From Akkermansia massiliensis (GTDB taxonomy: Bacteria > Verrucomicrobiota > Verrucomicrobiia > Verrucomicrobiales > Akkermansiaceae), in the NCBI RefSeq assembly GCF_018847375.1, contig NZ_CP072036.1, forward strand, positions 124,001 through 188,000: 64,000 nucleotides of DNA, written 5' to 3'. This document shows positions 53,451 to 61,641 of this stretch, piece after piece. Every line of letters starts with the position of its first letter. Within the stretch, counting starts at the first letter, position 1. A program made the position numbers and the translations under genes. The notes beneath the pieces were generated by a model. That model ran no database searches, was not told the DNA's origin, and was given only the letters and a program-made list of their open reading frames with translations.

Positions 53451-55769
53451 TTAAATCGTCTTGATGACGGAAGATTCGTCCTCCTCCCTGTCATCGGAGG
53501 AAGCGGCCTTCCTGGTGGGCACAGGCGTCTTCCTGACCTTTTCCAGGGCCTTGTCCACCGCCGTAATTACCTTGTCTTCCCCTGTTTTCTGGCTGGCCAG
53601 CTCATTATAGATTTTTTCCTTGGCTTCATAATCAGCCTTGGCGGCGGCATCGTTCGGGTTGGCCTTGAATTTGTCCTCCGCCTTGAACAGGGCTTCCTCT
53701 GCGGCCTGGAACTTGGGTTCCACCACATTCCTGTGGTCTTCCGCCGTCTGCTTGATGCGGCCCAGCAGGCGGATCACATAGGGGCGGTTGCTGAGCCTCT
53801 TGAAGGCGGAAACCAGGAACTGGCGGCGTTCGCTCGTCTTGGCGTCCGCTATCAGGGGCTCGAACAGCTTGAGCGTGGCGTTGTCATCCCGGTCACGGTC
53901 CACGGAGAGCACGCGGAGAATGGAATCATGGGCCTGGGAACGCACGCGTTCATGCAGGGATTCATCCTTCCACGCCTTGAACAGGTACGGAACGGCGTCA
54001 TCCGTGTTCCAGTCCCCCCAGGCGGTGATGATGGCGAGCGCCTTCTTGGGGTCTTCCTTGTAGCTCTTTTCCATCATGTCCAGCACCTTGGGATCGCCGG
54101 TGCGGGCCAGCAGCTTGTAGAGGACCTTGACGTTTTCCTCCGGCATGTTCTTCTGGTACTGGAGCAGCTTGGAAGAGAGCGCCATGCGCTTGGCCGGGGG
54201 GGCTTCGTCAATCAGGTAGCGGGCCGTGCGGAAGGCGGAGGAAACCAGGTCCTGGGAAGCATCCTTCTGCTGGAGAATCTTCATGACGTCATCCAGGTCG
54301 TCCAGCTTCATGGCAAAGCGCATGTACTTGAGCACCACGGCCTGCTTGTCCTGAATTTTCTTGTTCTTGCTATCACTGATGGAGGCGTACAGGTCTTTCA
54401 GCATGTCGCGCATGGCGGGGCTGGAAGATTTAGCCAGCAGCGTCACCATCATGGAGTATTTCTCCTTGCTGTACCTGCCGACGTTTTTCTTCATGTCTTC
54501 CACCACCTGGCGTGCGATGTTGTCATCCATCTGGGCCATGATGGAAACCAGGTGGGCGGCGCCGGGCCAGTTTTCCCGGTTTCCCTTGGCTCCCCTCACA
54601 TTGGCTAGGAGCAGGGCGGCGTCCTCCGCATTGGGCACCACCTTCACGTCCGGAACGCGGCTGAGATTTTTGGAATCAAACAGGCGGCTGCGGCCCAGTT
54701 TGCCGCCTTCCACCACCAGTGCATTCAGGCGCGCGTTTTCCCCTTCCACCTGGTCTTTCTTGCTGTTGGTATGCCAAGCATAAATTCCTACCCCGGCAGC
54801 GGCAAGCACCAGGGCGCATACCCCGTAAATGACGCCCCTCAGCAGGGATTTGGATTTATCCACGGAGGCGACCATTTCCCGGGTGGTTTCCGTGCCGGCA
54901 GGCGGCTGGATGCCGCCCGTGCCCGCGAGGGGAACGCTGGCGGTGGGAGAAACGGATGCGGCAGCCACGGGCTGGGAAGCCGCGGCAGACGCCACGGAAG
55001 GAACGGGCGCGGTCCCCGCAGGGGATTTCAGCACCTTCAACCGGGGCACGGCGCTTTCCGCCGGGGCGGCGGCAGGAGCTTCCTCCGCCGGGGCAGGAGC
55101 CGGGGAAGTCTTTAAAACTTTCAATTTGGGAATGGAACCTGTGGAAGCCGCGGCAGACGCCGGAGCAGCCGGTTCAGGCGCCTGAACGGCAGCGGGAGCC
55201 ACGCCGGCGGCCTGCGCCAGGGCAGCGGCCTGCGCGTCCGCCAGGGCTTTCTGGGCCTCCGCCACCTTGGCAAGGGCATCCTGAATCTGGGCATCCACCG
55301 CCGGACCGGGCAATGGTTGGGAAGCAGCTTCCTTTTCCTCCTGTTCCGCCGCAAGACGGGCCCTTTCCTCTTCCGCCGCCACACGGGCCGCTTCCTTCTC
55401 CGCGGCAATGCGAGCGGCTTCCGCGGCCTCCTGCTCCGCCCTGATTCTGGCGGCTTCCTCCTCGGCGGCTATTCTGGCCGCCTCTTTTTCCGCAGCGATG
55501 CGGGCGGCCTCCTGCTCGGCTGCCGCCTTTTCCGCCGCAATCCTGTCCGCCTCCGCCTGTTCTGCGGCACGGCGCGCGGCTTCCTCCTGTTCCTGGGCCA
55601 GCTTGGCCTGCAATTCAGGAGTGAGGAAACGCGGTTTGGCAACTTCCACGCCTTCCGCGGCGGGGGAAGCAAACTTTACTTTGGGCGCTGCCGCAGGGGC
55701 TGCCGTTACCAGGCGGCGGCGTAATTTGGGAGCCTCTGGAGAAGACGGGGTTTCTGGCTGGTCGGTCAT
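53451..55769 (-). CDS. TolA-like Ala/Glu coiled-coil membrane protein with a HEAT-like C-terminal domain
   Basis: A 772-residue protein. Residues 1-55 are basic and Pro/Ala-rich; 55-170 are a TolA-like coiled coil (EAARIAAEKEAARIAAEEEA repeats); 170-300 are Ala/Pro-rich with two copies of a PKLKVLK-type motif (IPKLKVLKTS and VPRLKVLKSP). A membrane segment lies near 315-333 (VIYGVCALVLAAAGVGIYAW). The C-terminal 420 residues look like helical repeats (MMVTLLAKSSSPAMRDMLKD) and end charged. It resembles a single-pass protein with a cytoplasmic coil and periplasmic repeat domain. No family assigned. Confidence 0.8.
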   Translation of the reverse strand: MTDQPETPSSPEAPKLRRRLVTAAPAAAPKVKFASPAAEGVEVAKPRFLTPELQAKLAQEQEEAARRAAEQAEADRIAAEKAAAEQEAARIAAEKEAARIAAEEEAARIRAEQEAAEAARIAAEKEAARVAAEEERARLAAEQEEKEAASQPLPGPAVDAQIQDALAKVAEAQKALADAQAAALAQAAGVAPAAVQAPEPAAPASAAASTGSIPKLKVLKTSPAPAPAEEAPAAAPAESAVPRLKVLKSPAGTAPVPSVASAAASQPVAAASVSPTASVPLAGTGGIQPPAGTETTREMVASVDKSKSLLRGVIYGVCALVLAAAGVGIYAWHTNSKKDQVEGENARLNALVVEGGKLGRSRLFDSKNLSRVPDVKVVPNAEDAALLLANVRGAKGNRENWPGAAHLVSIMAQMDDNIARQVVEDMKKNVGRYSKEKYSMMVTLLAKSSSPAMRDMLKDLYASISDSKNKKIQDKQAVVLKYMRFAMKLDDLDDVMKILQQKDASQDLVSSAFRTARYLIDEAPPAKRMALSSKLLQYQKNMPEENVKVLYKLLARTGDPKVLDMMEKSYKEDPKKALAIITAWGDWNTDDAVPYLFKAWKDESLHERVRSQAHDSILRVLSVDRDRDDNATLKLFEPLIADAKTSERRQFLVSAFKRLSNRPYVIRLLGRIKQTAEDHRNVVEPKFQAAEEALFKAEDKFKANPNDAAAKADYEAKEKIYNELASQKTGEDKVITAVDKALEKVRKTPVPTRKAASSDDREEDESSVIKTI

Positions 55770-56143
55770 GATGATAAAATGGCTGGAAGATTGGGGTGAT
55801 TTTACACGATCCCTCCGGCTCCTGCAATCTCAAAATCCGGACTGACGAAGGGACGCGAAATTCTCCGGAACTCCTGATTCAACAAGGAATTCAGGGAAAA
55901 AGACTTCATGCGGCGCAGAAAATAAAAAAGCGTTTAAACATCCCGCAAGCGCCCTTGCACGGAATGTTAAACAATTCAAATTTTAAATAATAAAAATCAT
56001 GAATAAAATAAGCATATTACCTCTGAACGTCAACAATATGCCCCCTATATTTAAACAGTCTTTTAAATTATGTCAAAATACTTGCTCTTTTTGCTTGCTA
56101 CCCTACGGACCTTTGATTAAACAAATAGCCACTCGTCAATATC
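55770..56143. other. AT-rich divergent promoter region
   Basis: The gap separates divergent genes at 55769 and 56144. Its right half is strongly AT-rich, as expected for promoters, but I find no clear pair of -35/-10 boxes at consensus spacing. A 63-codon frame starting at 55999 overlaps the next gene and is not supported. Confidence 0.45.
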
Positions 56144-56524
56144 ATGAACTCCAACGACAGCACCAAAAACAAGAGGCGCTATACGCCTGAAGAAAAACAA
56201 TCCGTTCTTGACTTCATCGCTGAACGGAAAACTCAGAACAAAAGAGGCGCCCAGAAGGAAGCCGCTGAACGCTTCGGCATCAGCACGGTAACCATTTCAA
56301 GCTGGATGAAGGCCACCAAGGCCAAGCGCGGCCGCAAGCCCGGCACCAAAAATACAGCCGCTCCCAAAGCTCAGCCTCTCGCTGCGGCCCAGCCCGCGGA
56401 CCTGCGCCGCCTGGCAGCAGTCCTGGAAGAAATCGCCGACCTTGAAGCCCAGACAACCAAGCTCGACACCCTGCGCGCCGAAGCGGAGGAACTCAAAAAC
56501 AGACTTACGGCCAAACAGGCCTGA
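56144..56524 (+). CDS. Small HTH DNA-binding protein with C-terminal coiled coil
   Basis: A 126-residue basic protein. The HTH lies at about 10-55 (RRYTPEEKQSVLDFIAER then KEAAERFGISTVTISSWMKA), similar to transposase/resolvase-type HTH folds. A Lys/Arg/Pro/Ala linker (KRGRKPGTKNTAAPKAQP), which includes an AT-hook-like RGRKPG, leads to a heptad-rich coil (about 90-125). No transposase catalytic domain or insertion-sequence ends, so it is more likely a host regulator or chromatin-type protein. Own terminator follows. Confidence 0.8.
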   Translation: MNSNDSTKNKRRYTPEEKQSVLDFIAERKTQNKRGAQKEAAERFGISTVTISSWMKATKAKRGRKPGTKNTAAPKAQPLAAAQPADLRRLAAVLEEIADLEAQTTKLDTLRAEAEELKNRLTAKQA

Positions 56525-56550
56525 TTGCGTTTAGCCATTCCTTTTTCCGG

Positions 56551-56585
56551 TAACCGGCTTTCCTTAACGGAAGGCCGGTTATTTT
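56551..56585 (+). terminator. Terminator after the HTH gene
   Basis: 13-bp stem TAACCGGCTTTCC / GGAAGGCCGGTTA (one G-T pair), loop TTAAC, then TTTTC. Confidence 0.8.
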
Positions 56586-56639
56586 CTTTCCGGAGATCGC
56601 ACTTGCCCCTCCGGAACAATTCCTTTAATATTTGCGCCC

Positions 56640-58781
56640 GTGACTCAACCCGCCCACATTGCTCCCGCGAGCCAGTCCGTGGAAGGCATGTATGCCGACT
56701 ACTTTCTGGATTACGCCTCGTACGTCATCCTGGAACGGGCCGTACCCAAGATCAATGACGGGTTCAAGCCCGTGCAGCGCCGCATCCTGCACGCCATGGA
56801 CCGGCTGGACGACGGGCGCTATAGTAAAGTGGCGAACATCGTGGGGGACACGATGAAATTCCACCCGCACGGCGACCGCTCCATTGCGGACGCGCTGGTG
56901 GGGCTGGGACAGAAAGGGCTGCTCATTGACACGCAGGGGAACTGGGGCAACATCCTGACCGGGGATCCCGCGGCGGCCTCCCGCTACATTGAAGCGCGCT
57001 TCACCTCCTTCGCCCGTGAGGTCGTCTTCAGCCCGAAGGTCACGGAATGGCAGCTTTCCTATGACGGCAGGAACAAGGAGCCGGTCAGCCTTCCCGTCAA
57101 ATTCCCCCTGCTCCTCGCCCAGGGAGCGGAAGGCATTGCCGTAGGCCTTTCCAGCAAAATTCTTCCCCACAATTTCAACGAACTGATTGAAGCCTCCATC
57201 GCGCACTTGCGCGGCCAGCCCTTCCAGCTTCTGCCGGACTTCCCGACCGGAGGCGTGATGGACGCCACCAACTACCGGGACGGGGAACGCGGCACAGGGC
57301 GCGTCCGCATCCGGGCGCGCATCCTCACGGAATCGAAGAAGCTTCTCCGCATCACGGAAATTCCGTTCGGAGTCACCACGGAAATCCTGATTGATACCAT
57401 CGTCTCCGCCGCGGAAAAGGGGAAGATCAAAATAGCCCGCATCGAGGACAATACGGCCCAGCACGTGGACATCCTGGTGCATCTCCCGGCCGGAGCGGAC
57501 CCGGAGCAGACCAGGAAAGCCCTGTTCGCCTTCTCCGCCTGCGAGGTCAGCATCTCCCCGAACGCCTGCGTCATCGTGGAGGAAAAGCCCCGGTTCATGT
57601 GCGTGAGCGACATCCTGCGCTACAACACGGACTCCACCAGGGAAATCCTGCGCCAGGAACAGGAAATACGCCTCAAGGAACTGAACGAGGCATGGCACCA
57701 GGCAAGCCTGGAAAAGATTTTCATTGAAAACCGCATTTACCTCTCCATTGAAGATTCCGAGACGTGGGAGGAAGTGCTCGGCACCATTGACCGGGAATTG
57801 CAGCCGTTTGCCGCCCAGCTGCGCGCGCCCATCACCAGGGACGACCTGGTGCGGCTGACGGAAATTAAAATCAAGCGCATTTCCAAGTTTGACGCGTTCA
57901 AGGCGGACCAGCACATCCGGCAGCTTGAAGCGGACATTGAACAGACGCAGAAGAACCTCAGCCAGCTCACCAAATTCACCATCCGCTGGTTTGAAGCCCT
58001 GCGCAAGAAGTACGGCGCGGCCTATCCCAGGAAAACGGAAATCTCCTCCTTCGGCTCCGTGGACCGCGCCCAGGTGGCCGTGGCCAATGAAACGCTGTAT
58101 ATTGACGAAGAAGGCTTCGCCGGGTACGGCGTCAAGAAGGGAAACCCCGTCTGCAAATGCTCCACGCTGGACGACGTGCTGGTCATCGACAGCGCGGGCG
58201 TGCTCAAGATCGTGCGGATTCAGGACAAATTCTTCGCCGGTAAGAACCCCCTTTATATTTCCGTCATCAAGAAGGATGATGACCCCGTGTTCAACCTGAT
58301 CTACCGGGACGGAAGGGACGGCCCCGTGTACGCCAAGCGCTTCCGCATAGGCGGCTTCACCAGGGACAAGGAATACCCGCTCACCCGCGGCGCGAAGGGA
58401 ACGCGCATCTTCCACTTCTCCGTGCATGAAACGGAGGAAAACAGCTCCCAGATCAGCGTGAACGTCTATCTGAAGGCCGTGCTGAAACTCCGCAACCTGG
58501 TCAGGCCCTTCCACTTCGCGGACCTGAGGATTAAAAACCGCGGGGTCCAAGGCAACATCATTACCAAACATCCCGTGGAGCGCGTCTCCCGCATCATGCC
58601 CCCGGCGAAAACCGGAGACGAGGAAACGGAGGAAGAAACGCCCTCCCCTTCCGCTGCCACGGAACAGGCGGAAAACACGTCCGTTCCGGATACGGAGACG
58701 CCGCAGGCCGGAACATCTCCCGGACCGGAGGAACCTCCTGCCGGACCGGCACTGGAGCAGGGCTCCCTGTTTGACTCCTGA
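56640..58781 (+). CDS. parC: Type IIA topoisomerase subunit A (ParC/GyrA family)
   Basis: A 713-residue topoisomerase subunit. The 5Y-CAP domain has YADYFLDYASYVILERAVPK, KPVQRRILHAM and FHPHGDRSIADAL; the catalytic Tyr is about 116 in AASRYIEARF. The C-terminal part is only about 270 residues and lacks full GyrA-box propellers, so topoisomerase IV-like decatenation is more likely than supercoiling. A Glu/Pro/Thr-rich tail follows residue 660. Start is GTG at 56640. The partner B subunit is not in the window. Confidence 0.93.
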   Translation: MTQPAHIAPASQSVEGMYADYFLDYASYVILERAVPKINDGFKPVQRRILHAMDRLDDGRYSKVANIVGDTMKFHPHGDRSIADALVGLGQKGLLIDTQGNWGNILTGDPAAASRYIEARFTSFAREVVFSPKVTEWQLSYDGRNKEPVSLPVKFPLLLAQGAEGIAVGLSSKILPHNFNELIEASIAHLRGQPFQLLPDFPTGGVMDATNYRDGERGTGRVRIRARILTESKKLLRITEIPFGVTTEILIDTIVSAAEKGKIKIARIEDNTAQHVDILVHLPAGADPEQTRKALFAFSACEVSISPNACVIVEEKPRFMCVSDILRYNTDSTREILRQEQEIRLKELNEAWHQASLEKIFIENRIYLSIEDSETWEEVLGTIDRELQPFAAQLRAPITRDDLVRLTEIKIKRISKFDAFKADQHIRQLEADIEQTQKNLSQLTKFTIRWFEALRKKYGAAYPRKTEISSFGSVDRAQVAVANETLYIDEEGFAGYGVKKGNPVCKCSTLDDVLVIDSAGVLKIVRIQDKFFAGKNPLYISVIKKDDDPVFNLIYRDGRDGPVYAKRFRIGGFTRDKEYPLTRGAKGTRIFHFSVHETEENSSQISVNVYLKAVLKLRNLVRPFHFADLRIKNRGVQGNIITKHPVERVSRIMPPAKTGDEETEEETPSPSAATEQAENTSVPDTETPQAGTSPGPEEPPAGPALEQGSLFDS

Positions 58782-58875
58782 AGCGGTTAAAATGAGGCGC
58801 GCCATGCCTGCCACCCCATTTTCGGCTTGCCACCATGGGCCATCTTCTGTAGATATGGGCCACCTCATTCACCAC

Positions 58876-58950
58876 GCCGCTTTAGCTCAGTGGTAGAGCA
58901 CCCGCCTTGTAAGCGGACGGTCGTCAGTTCAAATCTGACAAGCGGCTCCA
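58876..58950 (+). tRNA. trnT: tRNA-Thr (anticodon TGT), CCA encoded
   Basis: Acceptor GCCGCTT (58876-58882) pairs with AAGCGGC (58940-58946). The D arm is TAGCTCAGTGGTAGAGC, the anticodon loop CTTGTAA, the T arm GTCAGTTCAAATCTGAC. The CCA at 58948-58950 is genomic. The anticodon stem has one mismatch at its top pair (C-A). A terminator follows at once. Confidence 0.95.
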
Positions 58951-58956
58951 TTATAA

Positions 58957-58992
58957 ACCCCTCAAGTTCACCGCTTGAGGGGTTTTCTTTTT
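58957..58992 (+). terminator. Terminator behind tRNA-Thr
   Basis: ACCCCTCAAG / CTTGAGGGGT 10-bp stem with loop TTCACCG, followed by TTTCTTTTTC. Confidence 0.85.
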
Positions 58993-59733
58993 CTTGCCAG
59001 GGAGAACCCAGTCCCACGTCAGGCCGCACGTCAAAACGGAAAAGGCCGTTCCCTCCGGATTTGTCCTGAAACGGGAATGCGCGGCATGCCGTTTCCGATT
59101 ACGCCCATCCTGAACCGGAAACGGAGGCAGGAGTTCATACCGCCCGCAGTATCCGGAACACGACGGGCCGCATTCATAAAAAAGCCCCCTGGCACGGAGG
59201 CCAAGGGGCGAAGTATCCTAACGTAAAGTCCTTTGACTGTGGCACCATTCCCAACGGGACGCAAGACTTAATCATCCTTTTTGCGCATAATAAATTCCGG
59301 GTGCACCGAAGCAGTCGCGGAAAACCCCTGTGCCATGCTTCGGAGAGGAGCGCCACTTTCCTGAATGGCTCCCAGAGTCCGGGGAATATCCGGAAACGAT
59401 TCCACGGCGTCTTTAATGCCGCCAATCTCCGGAAATGGAAGGAATCACTATCCCTCACCGGGTTTTGTGAATTTCAGGCGTTATGCTTTTTGTTTTCAAT
59501 GGTTCATGAATAGCCTAGGAATAAAGGGCCCAGCGCCGCCGGGGAAAGAACGGCACCCCCATACAGGGACGCATCAAACCGCTCCGGAGACGCCTCATTT
59601 ATCCCCGGCAGCCGTGCATGCAGCTCAAGCGGCGGACCGTTCATTGATGGAAAACGGCAGGTCAAAAAGCCATTTTTCCCCTTGAAGACGCATTCATTGC
59701 AGGTCCGCCGAACCTCCACCATTATTGGAACCT
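58993..59733. other. 740-base region without a supported gene
   Basis: Several short frames exist on both strands, but none has a ribosome site, protein-like composition or similarity I recognise, and the longest (94 codons, minus) runs through a terminator hairpin. The one clear element is that minus-strand hairpin at 59178. Confidence 0.45.
59178..59209 (-). terminator. Orphan minus-strand terminator
   Basis: GCCCCTTGG / CCAGGGGGC (9 bp, one G-T pair) with loop CCTCCGTG, followed by six T residues on the minus strand. No gene ends here, so it may end an unrecognised small RNA. Confidence 0.65.
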
Positions 59734-60315
59734 ATGAATACTACAGAAAAAAAGATGGCTGCGGCCATTCTCCGCTTTGAAGACGATCGCGTCACCGGGC
59801 CGGCCTCCCTGCGCGTTTCCCGCCTTCCTGCCGCTGACAAGGGCGGCAAGTGGGAAATCTGCGGCATCTGCGACGGCTTTGAACCCGCCGTATTCAACCG
59901 CCTCAAAGCCTTGCTTGACGCCGGAAAACAGGAAGAAGCCTGGGAAGGCTGTCTTCAATATATTCTGGACAATACCGCCGCCGTCCGTTCCTGGATTGGT
60001 TCTGACACCCATCCGGGCATTGAGTTCTTCCTGCGGGACCATTATTTCAATTCCGGCAGCAAGAACACCGGGAAGATATTGCAGCGAGCCTTGAACGACC
60101 ACGGCGCCGGAATTGCCGTGGACGGCATTCCCGGAAAACAAACCCGCCAAACGCTGCAAACCGTTCTTGCAGAATCCGGAGAACGCAAACTCCTTGACAG
60201 CCTTTACGAGCGGCGCGAGTCGTTTTATTGTTCATGCAGGCAGTTCAGCACCTTCGGTAATGGCTGGCGGAACCGTTGTAAAAATGCCTACGAGTTCGCC
60301 GCCGCCCTGGCCTAG
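59734..60315 (+). CDS. GH108-type endolysin / lysozyme-like protein
   Basis: A 193-residue protein. The N-terminal GH108 region has ILRFEDD with the likely catalytic Glu about 16, then GGKWEICGICDGFEPAVFNR. The C-terminal peptidoglycan-binding part (about 100-190) has HYFNSGSKNTGKILQRALND, VDGIPGKQTRQTLQ and YERRESFYCSCRQFSTFGNG with W-x-x-R. This is the phage N-acetylmuramidase/secretion-activating-protein family. No signal peptide, as in phage endolysins that need a holin. ATG at 59734 is preferred to TTG 59725. Likely a prophage remnant. Confidence 0.82.
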   Translation: MNTTEKKMAAAILRFEDDRVTGPASLRVSRLPAADKGGKWEICGICDGFEPAVFNRLKALLDAGKQEEAWEGCLQYILDNTAAVRSWIGSDTHPGIEFFLRDHYFNSGSKNTGKILQRALNDHGAGIAVDGIPGKQTRQTLQTVLAESGERKLLDSLYERRESFYCSCRQFSTFGNGWRNRCKNAYEFAAALA

Positions 60316-60412
60316 CAGGACTTTCACCAGAAATGCCGCGAACCGGGAAGCGGCCGGCACCTTTGAATGCCTAGCACGCTTTCATCAGGGCGGTCTCCAG
60401 CATGCAACAAAA

Positions 60413-60440
60413 GCATCCATGCGGTTTTCCGCATGGATGC
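60413..60440 (-). terminator. Hairpin terminator between the endolysin and the minus-strand cassette
   Basis: Perfect 12-bp stem GCATCCATGCGG / CCGCATGGATGC with a 4-base loop. The minus strand continues TTTTG, so it mainly ends the minus-strand transcript; the plus side has only a weak T-run. Confidence 0.75.
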
Positions 60441-60459
60441 TTCCGTTTCTTCAACAGGG

Positions 60460-60843
60460 TCAGGAGAGCGGTCCGGCAACCGCAGACGCCGCCAGCAGGC
60501 GGCAGAACCGGGAAGAAGACAACTTCATCAGCCGCCCGTCCCCGCGCTTGCCATGCTGGGTCAGAATCCATGGCAGGGAAAGAATTTCCCGTTCATAAGT
60601 CAACAGTTCCCGCACCTCTCCCGCCAGAAAATGGAGATGCCAGGCATCGCACCGTTCCGGCTCAAACCGGCAGCGGACATCGATAATCCTGCCGAAAGGA
60701 GCGGAGGAATCCACCCGGCGCGCCATCAGGACAAGCTCCGGGGTACGGACATAGACATCCTGGCAGCGCCCATCCTCATCCATCTCTTCTTCCCTCCTGC
60801 CCGCAGCCAGATAATAGGCGGCGGCGGCTGATAAAGCGTTCAT
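60460..60843 (-). CDS. Small hypothetical protein, possibly phage-derived
   Basis: A 127-residue protein starting MNALSAAAAYYLAAGRREEE. ATG at 60843 has GGGGGA six bases upstream. The middle is acidic then basic (VYVRTPELVLMARRVDSS, FGRIIDVRCRFEPERCDAWH), with two Cys in RCRFEPERC. No membrane segment. I recognise no family; it is followed directly by the terminator at 60413. Confidence 0.6.
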   Translation of the reverse strand: MNALSAAAAYYLAAGRREEEMDEDGRCQDVYVRTPELVLMARRVDSSAPFGRIIDVRCRFEPERCDAWHLHFLAGEVRELLTYEREILSLPWILTQHGKRGDGRLMKLSSSRFCRLLAASAVAGPLS

Positions 60844-60946
60844 GCCATCCCCCTTTCGCCACAGGCCATTCACTTCCGCAATTCCCGCCGGGACGGCTCA
60901 TGCAGAACCGCTTGTCCCGGCAGGTTGCGGACCGGACGGCACGGAA

Positions 60947-61273
60947 TCATTTGCCTTTCCGGATTCTCTGGATCACAGGCTGTACCTCCGTCTCCGGCTG
61001 GGCCTGGGAATAGGACAGGCGACCCGGTTCCAGCACCAGGCAGGCGCCATCCCTGCATATCTCCGTCCGCTCCGCAGTCACGTCTATGGTATGCCCGCAG
61101 CCGGAAAGGAGGGAGGACGCCGCATAGGCCGCTCCCGCCAGGACCACCCACAGGAGGCGTTCCCACCACGTCAATCCGGGCCGGTACTTGCTTTTCTCAT
61201 AGGCGTTTTTCATGCCCTGCTTTCCCGCTTCCAGAGCGGCTTTCTTTTGTTCTTCCGTCAGATTGAGCTTCAT
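60947..61273 (-). CDS. Small membrane protein, possible phage spanin/Rz-like
   Basis: A 108-residue protein. N-terminal helical part LTEEQKKAALEAGKQGMKNA, then a membrane segment WWERLLWVVLAGAAYAASSL followed by LLSGCGHTID, and a polar C-terminal half. The LLSGC motif resembles a lipobox but lies internally, so lipidation is doubtful. Next to an endolysin this size and layout would fit an accessory lysis protein, but similarity is weak. Its start overlaps a possible upstream small gene (ATGA). Confidence 0.6.
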   Translation of the reverse strand: MKLNLTEEQKKAALEAGKQGMKNAYEKSKYRPGLTWWERLLWVVLAGAAYAASSLLSGCGHTIDVTAERTEICRDGACLVLEPGRLSYSQAQPETEVQPVIQRIRKGK

Positions 61274-61401
61274 CGGCGGGCGGGGGCAAGGAGTTCAAGG
61301 AATTCAGGTGCGCGCTGCGCCGCAGCGGTTCCGCAGGGAAAGCCCGCGCCATGGCAGGATTGTTCATTGCTGTTCATCTCGTTCATTTGTTGGTTCATGG
61401 C
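61270..61401 (-). CDS. Possible small protein upstream of the membrane gene
   Basis: 43 codons, starting MNQQMNEMNSNEQSCHGAGF and ending overlapping the next gene by four bases. No strong ribosome site. An in-frame extension upstream (to 61743) overlaps parB antisense and is Arg-rich, so it is not trusted. Weak call. Confidence 0.3.
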   Translation of the reverse strand, partial: AMNQQMNEMNSNEQSCHGAGFPCGTAAAQRAPEFLELLAPARR

Positions 61402-61641
61402 CTTGAAACGCCCCCTGCCCTGCACGGGACAGGATATCCGCAGCCTGCCGGAAACCAGCGCGGCGGCAGCGGGCCGTTCAAGGCACCGCCATCTTTGACC
61501 TGCCCGCGGGGTGGGGCGCAACACGCCTGACACGTCCGGGAACATGGAGGATGAAACCGGCCGCACAAGCGGGAATTTCCGCTGCGGATAACAAATACCC
61601 TGTTGAAAACGGAACCGGTTCATGCTAGTTTCTTCCCTGCT

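Noticed and set aside
53101..53454. 117-codon plus-strand frame between the FeoB-like and coiled-coil genes
   Set aside because: It runs through six hairpins including two terminators and has no ribosome site.
56144..56524. HTH gene as part of an insertion sequence
   Set aside because: No inverted repeats, target duplications or catalytic transposase domain are seen around it.
59174..59458. 94-codon minus-strand frame after tRNA-Thr
   Set aside because: It reads through a strong terminator and has no protein-like features.
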